A stretch of DNA of 64,000 nt, taken from assembly GCF_016801865.2 (NCBI RefSeq), contig NC_068939.1, forward strand, positions 115,656,090 to 115,720,089. Direction: 5' to 3'. Source of the DNA: Culex pipiens pallens (taxonomy: Eukaryota; Arthropoda; Insecta; Diptera; Culicidae). The position numbers and the translations under genes were made by a program. The notes below the pieces were generated by a model. That model searched no databases. It saw only the letters and a list, made by a program, of their open reading frames with translations, and had not been told where the DNA came from. Of the stretch, positions 53,539 to 64,000 are shown one piece after another (the stretch's first letter is position 1; every line of letters begins with the position of its first letter).

Positions 53539-56000
53539 CGCTGGCCAGCAGTGCATTACGACATCGAACGATATTTATACACAACCGCCGCGTGTTAGTC
53601 ATTTTGCAGTGTAGCAGTGAGGAGGGAGAAAAAAGGGGTTTCTCCAGCAGGGATTTTACGTTAGGACGTACTAAAAATGGCAGCATCAGAAGAAGTAAAT
53701 TAGTCGAACAAAACCAACCGTGTGACGATGTGCATAGTTCTAGAGGCCATCTAGTTTTGCATTTGCATGAAGCTTTATGTGCAGTTTTCTTGTGTTCTTT
53801 TTTTTTGTTTAAAATTATTCTATGTTTTTTTTTGTAGAATATACGTATTTATTTTTAAATTTTAAGTTTTGGTTATATTGTCATAAGATTTCAACACATC
53901 ATGTTTAGTTTTTCACTGCATTTTGTATCGATACTCTTGCCGCTAAAGTGGATAGGATCTCAACAGAACTTTTTGCGGTACATTATTATAATGCAACTCG
54001 AAATCGAACGATACCGTACTCAGTAATGCTATACATATTTCGAACAATTTACAACAATCGATTCATTTCCTCATGATTTCAAGCATTTACGTAAGCATAT
54101 TATTAAATAAAACTGTAATCAATTTTGCTACCGTATTTTCGAAAACTAATTTCACACATTTGTTTTGTATCAAAATGTATGAATAAAGTGATTTACCAAT
54201 CTCATAATTGTATTGTTTTGTCCTTTACTTTATCCGAAATCATGATTCTGTGCGCTGACTTTTTTGTCAGAAATAATGACAAATCTTCAGAATTTGTTTT
54301 AAAAGCCTATACCACATTTTTTCTCGATATTCATATTTTCATATGCATTTCTCTTGCTATTTTTTCTGGCTAAATCAATTTTGCAAAATTTGGAAAAAAG
54401 TATTGTTTTGTAGAATTATTGACTCTCCACACATAATTTAACATTAATTCTAAATCTTGTACGGATGTTAAAAAATATGAAGAGTTTTATTAGAAAAATA
54501 TTGAAAAAAAAATAAAATGTTTATATTTAGTTCAGAATCAAGCATGTTCACAACAGAAAATATTTAGAATTTCGCATTTTAAATTTGACCTCTAGCCCAA
54601 ATTTCAGTCTCCCAGTTTCAGGTCATTTCCGTAGACCACGTGGACATTTTTTTGAAATCTCACCCCCCCCCCCTCTCTTGTGGACAATCGCCTACCCTCC
54701 CCCCCAAAGTGTCCACGAGGTTTATGGATGGCCCTTAGGGACCGGTCATAAACCATGTGGACAAATCGGTCTTTCATTTTTCTTTGTTTCGATATGATTG
54801 AAATCACTAAAAAAATATTTAAAAAAATATTGTTTGTACTTGAATTGTTTGATAAACATATCAACTACAAAACACTTACGCATTTGATGATAAATTTATC
54901 GTCATACTATTTTACAATCAATTGTTTAAAAAAGTTCGTTTAGGGAGACTTGATCCCTGCATATTTACAGTCACTGGAATCAGCCTCAAGCATTATTAAT
55001 TGGTTTGGTACTTCGTACATGGTTTCCTTTAGTATAGTTGAACATGACTTACTGCAGTTTGAACCATTTGCAATTTTTTTGTAAACAAAAATTACCAGCT
55101 TTTGTAAACATGCTCAATTTTGGTCTAAAATAATATTTTAAGTTTTTAAATATTTTACATACTAAACATGTTATATTTTGAACACAATCGTACTGGTTTT
55201 ATGTGAAATTGCTGTAACTTATAGAAAATCAAAAGTTTTAATGAATAAGAAACATTTTGGTTAAGATTTCTTCAAAATGTGGAAAGGGGATCAAGTTACG
55301 CCTAACATTTTGAAAATGCCGGTTTGTCAAACGCTTGTCATGATTCGAAGAGTTCATATGATTAAATACCCTTATCAGCTAGACTTAGTTGAATGTTTAA
55401 GCTTACAATTCATGCAAAACGTTCATCGTCTTGTCGTAGTCTTTCTTAACTAGGTACCGTTGAATAAAGACCTACTTTATGTAACCCTCTATACATGGTC
55501 ATTTCAAGACCCCTCCCTTCTGAGAAGATCACATGGTTTATGGACGAGCCCGTATTGATGTTGTTCATCCAGTGGCCGTTTCTTTTCGTCAAAATGTACA
55601 ACTTTTCACGAGCAAAACATGTTTTAATCTTATGTTTGTCTACCACATATTACTATTTCTAATGATAATGCAAACACTCACTAAGTCACATCTCGATTTT
55701 TTTTCTATAAAAAAGTTATCTGACTACGTCTGCGTTAAAATAACGCCATATCTTGGACTGTATGGGGTGTGCTATTAAGTTCGGATGTTTGCCAGACAAG
55801 AGTATCTTGGACAAACAGTCTTGCAGATTTTTTTTTATCCGCGCACTTTTAAACAATGCTTCAGATAACCGAATCACCGCGGTGTACCCGAGATATCCGG
55901 GGATGCTGGGTTTGGTAAAGATTTCGGCAAAATTTATCTCATTTGCGTGCCAACGCGACCGCGAGTTCGTTGGTTGCCGTTCTAAATTCTACGTTTAAAG
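53539..56000. other. Intergenic DNA between the GDE1-like gene and protease 1
   Basis: The 3' UTR of the GDE1-like gene probably runs to the AATAAA near 54106. A short inverted repeat around CCACGTGGAC/GTCCACGAGGTTTATGGA lies at 54636-54765, with a related fragment (TCACATGGTTTATGGACGAG) near 55530. The rest is AT-rich with no coding exon I can support. Confidence 0.55.
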
Positions 56001-57078
56001 ATGAAGTTTGCACTAAGTTTCCTTGTGGTTTTCGCTGCAATCTGCGTTGGAGTGCAGTTTTGCGATGCCTCGACGACTGGTAACATTGAGGTTTTCTTAG
56101 TAGTTGATCAAAACCAACTCTTTGAGTTATTTTTCAGCGGATATCGTTTATCTGGCATATCATCGTCGCCAGCCAAGGCTGTTTGAGCTATTGAGGAAGT
56201 ATCTAATCTGGCCTCCGGATATTATCTTGGCGGATCTGAAAACTTACTCTCCGGCAGAGAAGTTCTCCCCATTCATAGTTGGGGGTGATCCAACGACGAT
56301 CGACGCCTTTCCATACCAACTTTCGTTGCGTTACGCTGGAAATCACATTTGTGGTGCATCGATCATATCGAACAAGTGGGCTGTGTCCGCAGCTCACTGC
56401 TTGGATGAAGGATTCTCACCAGCCTGGGTATTGTGGATTGTGCTTTAACATCTTTGAATTATATTGCTAACTTATCCTCTTGGTATAGATAACGCTTCGC
56501 GGAGGAAGTCCCCACCGTATAGAGGGAGGGTACGTATTCCACGTTGTTGAGTACATTATTCACGAAAAGTACGAAAAGGAAACCTTCAACTACGATGTGA
56601 CCGTTTTACGAATCTCGGAGAATTTCTTGATCGACTTCCTGGCGCCCATCAAGCTGGTGGACAACACCATAACAACCGGTTGTCCCGACCAGCTGGCGAC
56701 CGTAATTGGCTGGGGAACGGCAGAGGACAGCTACGTCCCGTTGATTCTTCAAGAGCTCCAAGTTCTGATTCAGCCGAGGAAAGTTTGCGAAGCTGTTTGG
56801 ATCGAGCAGATAACGGATACGTAAATCATCTGTAATTTTTAACTCGCTGCAAAAACCATTAAAATTTCCAACAAATTTCCAGCATGATATGTGCCGGTGG
56901 CGTGGTTGGCGAGGACACGTGCAACGGAGATAGCGGCGGCCCGTTGATCTGCAACGGATACCAGGTGGGAATTGTGTCCTGGGGCTCGCGAAAGTGTGCC
57001 ATCGAAATGCCGGCGGTTTTCACCGATGTTGCGAACGTGGAGATTCGTGACTTTATCCGGAATAAAACTGGAGTTTAG
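56001..57078 (+). CDS. Secreted trypsin-family serine protease with non-canonical activation site
   Basis: Exons are 56001-56079, 56138-56427, 56489-56820 and 56883-57078 (phases 1, 0 and 2), giving 298 aa. There is a signal peptide (FALSFLVVFAAICVGVQFC), a pro-region, then IVGG. The triad is His in SAAHC, Asp in NYDVTVLRI and Ser in GDSGGP. Asp189 (six residues before the Ser, EDTCNGDSGGP) predicts cleavage after Lys/Arg. Two features are odd: the residue before IVGG is Phe (SPF|IVGG) and not Arg/Lys, and the position equivalent to Gly226 is Ala (MPAVF). It is tail-to-tail with protease 2. A digestive or haemolymph role is inferred. Confidence 0.9.
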
Positions 57079-57938
57079 AGGCGATTGAAAGACTATGATG
57101 TGAATGTCGAATTTTATTTTATAGCTGAAGGGTGGAGGGTAATTGCATGTTATTTGAATCTTGTTTTCTTCTCCAAAATATGGATTCGCGAGAGAATTTG
57201 GACATCAGAGCGATTTAAACTGTTCCAATAGTGTCTGTACAAAATAGATTTTTTTTTTTCGATTCACCTTATCAGATCTTTTGTTTGACTTTTTTAATCA
57301 CATCCAGGCAAAGATACATATTTGTATAAGATTATAAGTGGTGTTATTCCTCACTGTTGCTCAACATTGCTAAAGAATCCAAATAATAAAATCGATGACT
57401 TGCAAAGAAAAATAATGATAGTATTTTTTTATCACGTTCATCAAAAGGTAAATACTTGAAGCTGGGTTGGTGTAAAAGTTTTACACAAACTTCGGATAAT
57501 CGAGGCTTTGGATAATCTGGACAAGTTCGATTATCCGAAGGTTTGTATGGGATTTCGGATAATTGAATAAATACTTTTAACATCAAATTCGAGTTCTGCG
57601 ACCCCATTTTGGTCAAATTTGAATATTTGATTGTCTTTTAAATAATAAAATGTATTTTTTCAATACCGCCATTTTGGCCACCATCTTGGATTTAAAAATT
57701 CTAAATCATTTTAGAGTAGTTTATGGCTCATACTTAAGCTCGACCATTAAAAATAAGACAAGAAAAAAAAATCGTGATTCGATTATCCGAAGTGATTTTT
57801 CCGAGGCCTTCGGATAATCGAGTTTGGATTGCATTTAATTTCTGGAAAAAGATAAATAAGCATTTTATAACAAGACGTTTCTATGCATTTTTTTGTAATT
57901 TGTAATTTATTGGCCTATAACACTTTGTTTCCCGAAAG
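57079..57938. other. Spacer between the convergent protease genes
   Basis: 860 bp, mostly AT-rich. GGATAATCGA and TCGATTATCCGA words recur in both orientations (57490-57560 and 57780-57830), suggesting a small foldback repeat. No coding exon. Confidence 0.5.
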
Positions 57939-59003
57939 CTATACCATCGAAGTTCGCCAAATGAAATCCCGAATCGAGGGGTGAGCAATGTTGGTGTAGA
58001 CCCCGGGCATGCCATTTCCACAGGCTGTGGCACCCCAGGACACAATCCCGTACAGCACGTCATCCTGAACCGCCGGTCCTCCGCTGTCACCGACGCACGC
58101 GTCAATTCCCACGGCGCCGGCACAAATCATACTAAAACGATTAAATGGATATCTCAAGCAATTGAAAGCAAACTTATTTTACAGCCCCGTGGGGCAGTAT
58201 AATACTCGTCTGTTATCTCGCCCATCCACTGTTGGTTACACGTGATGCGGTCCACCACGGGAAGCGACACTCGGAACAGATTGTCCGGCGTTTGACCTGC
58301 TGCGTTCACACCCCATCCGGTGACTGTGGCTTCCGTTCCGGCGATCCATTCCGCGGTGGTCAGCGGAATTACGCGCGCCGCACCACTGAACGGAGTCCGA
58401 ACACGGATCGTGGCCACATCGTAGGGATAATCGTCCGGGCTGTAGTTTTCGTGAATATGATAGTAGTATACCGCGTGGATTGACCCACCTGACGATCGGG
58501 ACGAACTTCCAGCGCGAATGGTTAGCTGTAAGATGGTTTGAAATTTATTGCCGACCTACGGAATCAATCAAACCTTAAACAAACATCCTCATTCTGTGGG
58601 TAGTAGTCGACGCAGTGGGCAGCAGTAGCCACCCAAGTGTGGGATATGATCGAACCACCACAAATTTGTCTGCCACCGTAAAGCAGAGCAATCTGATGGG
58701 GATAGTCCTCGATGGTCGTTGCTGTACCACCCACTATACGGGTAGAATTATCCCCTCGTCTGGGCAGCTTGAAGTCCACCTCATTTGTCACTTGGGCTAA
58801 AACATTTTGCAACTTTGCAGGTATTCGGTTTACACGAGCCAACACTTCTTCCACGGTCAGTCCTGTAGTTAACGAAAGCGCAAAATTGTAATCAACAGTT
58901 ACTTCATAGTGTTATTGTTTAAATACTAACGATTTCCTGTAACAATGGTTAAAACTCCTAGCGAAAGAAGCGTAACAAAAAATAATCTGTTCAGGGTCAA
59001 CAT
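57939..59003 (-). CDS. Secreted trypsin-like serine protease
   Basis: Exons (minus strand) are 59003-58931, 58862-58585, 58525-58206 and 58131-57939 (phases 1, 0 and 2), giving 287 aa. The exon plan matches protease 1. A signal peptide (LNRLFFVTLLSLGVLTIVTG) and pro-region end in Arg before IVGG (STR|IVGG), the classical trypsin activation site. The triad is ATAAHC, PYDVATIRV and GDSGGP. Asp189 is present (IDACVGDSGGP) and Gly216/Gly226 are intact (SWG, MPGVY), so trypsin specificity is expected. The same intron positions imply it is a tandem-duplicated relative of protease 1, now convergent. Confidence 0.9.
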
Positions 59004-59025
59004 TTTCAACTGAGTGCTAAGCTGT

Positions 59026-59062
59026 AACTGAGATTCGTGGCCGGCGCACTAAGTGTTTTATC
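59026..59062 (-). promoter_or_regulatory. Putative protease 2 core promoter with GATA palindrome
   Basis: On the minus strand GATAAA (59062-59057) stands about 31 bp upstream of an initiator TCAGTT (59031-59026), giving a start site roughly 25 bp before the ATG. TTATCACTTGATAA around 59059-59072 is a double GATA-type site; GATA factors drive many midgut genes in mosquitoes. Inference from motifs. Confidence 0.4.
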
Positions 59063-59339
59063 ACTTGATAACTCCAATTGGCCTAAGCAGTACTAATCTT
59101 ATCTCTTGCTTTGTTGTGGCCAAAGCTTTTTAGCTGTACAAATTATATAGATGTAGCTTTTCTGCGAAATGTCAACTAAATTTGGGGGTTTGGTTTGCTA
59201 GTATTCCCTCTTCAAACATTATTGAAAGCAAACAATGAATGGCCGTAATTATAAAGTCGCCGTTCCCTGGAATCTCAAAAGTGCCGTGAAGCAAGAAATA
59301 ACTAATTGGAGACAATCGTAAGAGATGCGTGAATTGAGA

Positions 59340-59600
59340 CAAGCTAAAACTCGTATCACTCCAAGTCCTTCAAATGCCTAGAAACTTCTTGGCTTAAACC
59401 GTAGGAAACTACGAATACTTGCAGGGCTTCTAACAGGACACTGTCCTGCTAAATTTCACCTGCACAAAATCGGCATGTGGCCTAACAACCTCTGTCGTTT
59501 TTGTTTAATTGAGCTAGAAAGCTCGGCACATTTACTCTGCTTCTGCGGAGAACTTGTGTCTCGAAGGTTGCGGTTTTTTTATCGCACCTTCTTACGCCGT
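59340..59600 (+). pseudogene. Relic of a non-LTR retrotransposon C-terminus
   Basis: The stretch LLTGHCPAKFHLHKIG, then LCRFCLIELESSAHLLCFCG and RRLRFF matches the tail of LINE ORF2 proteins after RNase H (the H-x-C-x2-C motif region). Upstream the frame is broken (stops near 59398). No reverse transcriptase remains. Confidence 0.65.
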
Positions 59601-60729
59601 ACGATGTATGGCACCACACCCATCCTAAGAATGTCATACAGTTCATCGACTGTATCGCGCCGAATTGGAATAAACCATGTCTGCAAAATAACCCCTCGTC
59701 TTCCGATCCCATGGATACGATTAATTTGTAATATGGAAAGTAACCAGAGTACATCACAAAAGATAGCAGTCTCAGGTGTTCGCAGTGAACTTAACCCAAA
59801 TACCTATTGGGCAACAAAAAAATACTCGTTTAAATTCTATTCTGTTTTAATTGATTTTAAACTGGATATAAATTTGATATGAATATTTTTGCAAAATAAA
59901 TCAAAACGAATTAAGGTCGTAGATAGTGTCATTCACTCTTGGCGCAATGATGGTAAATTATAATTAATTGTAATCTAAAAAGAATCAAGATATAAACAAC
60001 GCTTCTATAAACAACATGTAGAAAAAAAACATATTTGAATTGATGATTTTGGCACCATATATTCTGAAGTGGGTAGATAAGTGTTCAAAGTTGCTTCAAG
60101 AAGTAGTTTTAGAAATTTTGTAAAGGGTTTAAAAGTTTTTCACCCAAATGAAAACATTGAGTCATGTTTTCTAAATAAAATTGAGTAAGAATCGGGAAAC
60201 GGATTACATTATCTAACTATTAGAACCATTTTACAGTAAGAATAGTTATATTTAGTTTTTAAGTTTCATGATTCAAGTGTTATTGAAAAAGAGTTCAAAA
60301 ATATCTTCTGGTTTAAGGGCACTTTCAGTAGAACGAGTTTCTGAATGCCCGCCAAAAGTCATGTTACAGCCTAATACTGAAACAATTTGAGATTTTTTCG
60401 ATTTATACATAAAACCCTTACTTATAGACATTTTGGTGTAATCAATTACATTTAGCACTATTTGAAACAACGTGCATGGACAATGTCCATTGTCCAATGT
60501 CCAATTTTGGAAAATCTTAAGAGATACCCCCTGGTTCGATTCTTTAGGTAATTTTGATCCAAATCGGTTAAGGTATAAAAGTCGCTTTTTATCGTAGAAG
60601 TTTGTATGGGAAAAACAACAAAAATGTGTGGAGAAAAGCAAAAAAATCAAAATTACACCAAAAGGTGGCGTTTAAGGTTTCTGATCATTGTTATCCGAGC
60701 ATTCGTTGGTGAAGGTTGTCTGAATCAAC
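59601..60729. other. Non-coding DNA before the terminal LINE
   Basis: AT-rich, with a small inverted repeat GGACAATGTCCATTGTCC at about 60478-60496. The 5' UTR of the LINE probably starts somewhere in 60600-60729; its exact 5' end is not defined. Confidence 0.5.
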
Positions 60730-62106
60730 ATGACTCGTCGCGTCCCGGCGCAAAACGCCGGCAATATTGCCCTACCTGCGGCTCAAGCAGGCAAAAAAGT
60801 GGGAATTTCCAAAAGGAAGGTTGAGGCCTCAACTGATGGCCAAAAACCGGGAATTTCCAAAAGGAAGGTGCTTTTGGAAGTGACATCGAACAGCAAAAAG
60901 ACGAAAAAGAGCGACGGTACTGTACCGATGGATGAGGAGGAGGAGAACTCTTCATCGCACGAGGAGCAGCTTTTGAAGAACAACAAGTTCGCTGGACTGC
61001 CTGACGAGGACCAGGTAGCGGAAGCAAAGGAGAATGAAGTGAAACAGCGAAAGGAGAAACTGCCTCCTTTTTATGTACGGCAATCAGCAGCAACGATCGA
61101 CTTTCGAGCGGGGCTGGTTGAACTCATCAAGTCTGGGAAAGTCCAAGGCAACATTCGTCTGTGTCAGGACGGATTTAAGGTGCTGGTGCAATCCAGGCAG
61201 CACTATCAACTGGTCAAGGATTACTTGACCGAAAACGAGGCGGAGTACTTTACCCATGATGTCGTCATGGATAAGCCGTTCAAAATCGTCGTCAGAGGTC
61301 TGTACGACATGCCAGTGGAGGAATTAGCTGCCGAGCTAAAAGTTTTGAAACTGGATGTGTTGGCCGTGCACAAAATGAGCCGACGCAACAAAGACATCAA
61401 GTACCGTGACCAGCTCTACCTGCTGCATTTGGCTAAGGGATCGACGACGCTTCCTGAGCTGAAGGCAATCCGAGCGGTTTTCAACATTATCGTGTCCTAG
61501 GAGCGGTTCCGACCAGTGCACCGTGACGTCACACAATGCTTCAACTGCCTGGGTTTCGGGCACGGAGGTAAGAACTGCCACCTAAAGCGTCGTTGCGCCA
61601 AATGTGGTACCGATGCGCACATCACATCCCAGTGCATCCAAGATTCGCTGGTTAAGTGCCTCAACTGCAACGGTGAGCACTCGTCAACCGACCGAAAGTG
61701 CCCCAAGAGAGCTGAGTTCGTGAAAATTCGGCAGCAAGCATCGACGAAGAATCAGCCTCAGCGTCGTAGAACTCCTCCAGCCCTGGTGGAGCAAAATTTT
61801 CCACCTCTTCAACCGCGACGCCAGGTCCCGAACTTGGCACCGTTGCCATTGGATCCCAGGAAGAGAGCTGAGATGAATCAACCGCGGCCGGGTTCCAGCC
61901 AGGAGCCGAGACCGTCACCACCGGGCTTCAGCCAGGAGCCAAGACCAACTCAAGAACCAGCAGTTGAGGAAAATGGTAATGATCTTTACACCTCAACCGA
62001 ACTCCTCAATATTTTCAAACAGATGTCCGCTGCACTGCGTGGATGCAAAACCAAGACCCAGCAGATTGAAGTGCTGACCTCGTTCGTCATCCAGTATGGA
62101 TCGTAG
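60730..62106 (+). pseudogene. LINE ORF1 with one nonsense codon
   Basis: 458 codons with a TAG at 61498-61500. Before the stop are a basic N-terminus with two GISKRKV repeats and a PRE_C2HC-like region (PFKIVVRGLYDMPVEELAAE). After it are three zinc knuckles (CFNCLGFGHGGKNC, CAKCGTDAHITSQC, CLNCNGEHSSTDRKC) and a Pro-rich tail with GFSQEPRP repeats. The stop separates the knuckles from the rest, so a functional nucleic-acid-binding protein is unlikely without readthrough. Confidence 0.85.
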
Positions 62107-64000
62107 GTCCCTCAAGCTGCTGAATTGGAACGCTTGCTCTATTAGGAGGAAGAACTTAGAGCTGGTGGATTTTCTTCGCGAGAAGGAGATTGACGTAGCT
62201 ACCATCACGGAAACTCATCTGAAGCCCGGTGAAAAAGTTTATCTGCAAAACTACAAGATCGCGACGCAGCTCGATAGGACCACCTCTGGAGGAGGAGGTG
62301 TGCTTGTCGCTGTTCATCGTGATCTCAAGACACGCCGGCTGCCACAATTCAAGCTGGACATCATCGAGGCCGTTGGGGTGGAAATTCCCACTTCGGTTGG
62401 CCCAGTACTCTTCATTGCTGCATACTGCCCACGTCAGGTGAATGCCAGAGATGGTTCAGCAGCAAAACTGAAGAGCGATATCCAGAAGCTGACACGGCGG
62501 AGCGCAAAGTACATCATCGCTGGTGACCTCAACGCGAAACATGAAGTTTGGGGCAACAGCAGGAGGAATCGGAACGGAGTGATTCTGCACAACGATCTGC
62601 AAAACGGATACTACAACGTTGTGAGTCCGGATCGTCCAACGAGGGTGGCTCGGTCTGGGAATCACTCAATCATCGACTTCTTCATTACCAATATGGCTGA
62701 GAACGTGGCTCATCCTGAGGTGTTTGAAGAGTTGAGTTCTGATCACTATCCGGTGGTTGTGGAGGTTGGAGCTTCCGTTACTCCGCAGCGGCAACCAACC
62801 CGGAAAGATTACCACAACGTTGACTGGCAGCAGTTTCAGCAAGTGGTAGACAGCAACATCGACTATGATCAACACCCGGAAACTTCTGCTGATATTGATC
62901 GTTCGCTGGAGGTGATCCAGCAGGCTATCAACCAAGCAGAGGCTGCCAACGTTCGGGAGGTTCCTGTTAATTTTAAGGTAACTGATATTGACGTAGATAC
63001 TAAACACTTGATTAGACTTAGGAATGTTTATAGGAGACAATATCAACGGACTGGGGACTATGACAAAAAGATTTCAGTGAACAATTTGAACAAAATCATA
63101 CAAGACCGACTTGACAATATCAGAAATCAAGAATTTTCAAAACATGTAAGCCAGCTTGGGAATTATTCAAAACTATTTTGGAAACTTTCAAAAGTTCTTA
63201 AAAACAAACCATAGCCTATTCCTCCTCTTATTGTTGAGGATTCTCCTTTGATTACATCCGAGGAAAAGGCAAATGCACTTGGGCTTCATTTTGTTAGTTC
63301 ACATAATCTTGGCGCTTCCATGACCAGCCGTAAAGAAACATCAGTTGCCAATAGTATTTCAACAATCAATGACTCTACCTTTGAATTTCCTGCAGATTCC
63401 CATGTTTCTGGTGAGGAAGTCAAAGTTGCAGTTAAACAAATGAAAAATATGAAAGCTCCAGGCTTTGATAACATTTTTAATCTAGTGTTGAAAAAACAGA
63501 GTGATCAGTTCTTTCAACATCTAGCCAATATTTTCAATAAATGTTTGCAACTTGGTTACTTCCCCACCAATTGGAAACTGGGCAAAGTCATACCAATTTT
63601 GAAGCCTCAAAAAGATCCAACATCGCCAACAAGTTATCGTCCCATTAGTCTTTTGAGTAGTCTGTCTAAACTCTTTGAGAAGGTCATCTATTCAAGGCTT
63701 TTGGATTTTACCAACGATAATAATATAATTTTGAATGAGCAGTTTGGCTTCCGAAAGGGACATAATACTGCTCATCAGCTTACGAGAGTAACCAAAATCA
63801 TCAAGCAGAACAAGCTTGAGTCTAAATCAACTGCTATGGCTTTGTTGGATGTTGAGAAGGCTTTTGACAATGTTTGGCATGATGGTTTGATACATAAACT
63901 GTATTTGTATGGTTTTCCAATGTATCTTATCAAAATTATCCAGCACTATCTTTCGGAGAGATCGTTCAGGGTTTTTCTGAATGGGATTGCTTCTGGATTA
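62096..64000 (+). pseudogene. LINE ORF2: endonuclease and reverse transcriptase, one nonsense codon, truncated by window
   Basis: The N-terminal half is an apurinic-type endonuclease (LLNWNACSIRRKN, TITETHL, GDLNAKHEVWGN, SSDHYPVV). A TAG at 63212-63214 follows LKNKP. The same frame then continues into reverse transcriptase motifs: MKNMKAPGFDNI, YRPISLLSSLSKLFEK, FGFRKGHNTAHQL and LLDVEKAFDNVWHDGL (first catalytic Asp region). The F/YADD catalytic box lies beyond 64000. Confidence 0.85.

Larger units (their letters stand above)
60730..64000 (+). mobile_element. Jockey-type LINE, 3' end beyond the window
   Basis: ORF1 (60730-62106) and ORF2 (from 62096) overlap by 11 bases, including ATG and TAG in different frames, a common arrangement in this group. 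Each ORF has one in-frame TAG (61498-61500 and 63212-63214) but is otherwise open and recognisable, so the copy is young but probably dead. The 3' portion lies outside the window. Confidence 0.85.

Overview
The window looks like nuclear DNA from a culicine mosquito, probably Culex. The reasons are AT-rich non-coding DNA, small GC-richer coding exons with canonical GT-AG introns, insect-type orthologues, and a very dense layer of transposons: BEL/Pao, Jockey-type LINEs, tRNA-headed SINEs, hAT-like and MULE-like non-autonomous elements, foldbacks and 8-bp minisatellites. The assignment is inferred from gene and repeat style; no database was searched.

Five host genes can be built exon by exon with matching splice phases. 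(1) PAPS synthetase, + strand, 3974-20292, four exons, 662 aa. (2) A RecQ5 helicase, - strand, 21069-40236, five exons, 1490 aa. It lies tail-to-tail with PAPS synthetase; its last exon is a 27-codon piece that completes an SRI domain, 6.2 kb from exon 4. (3) A GDE1-like glycerophosphodiester phosphodiesterase-family membrane protein, + strand, 50360-53538, five exons, 345 aa, with most catalytic residues replaced. (4) and (5) Two secreted trypsin-like serine proteases, tail-to-tail at 56001-57078 (+) and 57939-59003 (-), 298 and 287 aa.

Layout: 1-3.4 kb holds MITEs. 3.4-20.5 kb is PAPS synthetase, with introns full of SINEs, foldbacks, a GGAGTC-repeat element and an ORF1-only LINE. 21-40.2 kb is RecQ5; its intron 4 holds a second copy of the ORF1-only LINE family with a 25-bp target duplication, and its intron 3 holds an intact BEL element with identical LTRs. 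40.5-49.5 kb is a repeat domain: a hAT-like element carrying an (AAGAATTT)n array, a MULE-like foldback, a 201-bp hAT MITE, paired tRNA-like modules, a 288-bp-arm palindrome, a broken ARID-domain pseudogene and a 1.2-kb (GAAGTAAA)n array. 49.5-59 kb holds the GDE1-like gene and the protease pair. 59-64 kb holds a LINE relic and a Jockey-type LINE with one nonsense codon in each ORF, running off the window end.

The host genes do not form a pathway. PAPS synthetase makes the sulfate donor, RecQ5 acts in transcription-coupled genome maintenance, and the proteases are probably digestive or haemolymph enzymes. The more unusual material is the repeat biology (ORF1-only LINEs, satellites inside DNA elements, a large hairpin), together with the altered active sites in the GDE1-like protein and in one protease, and the RS-like domain in RecQ5.
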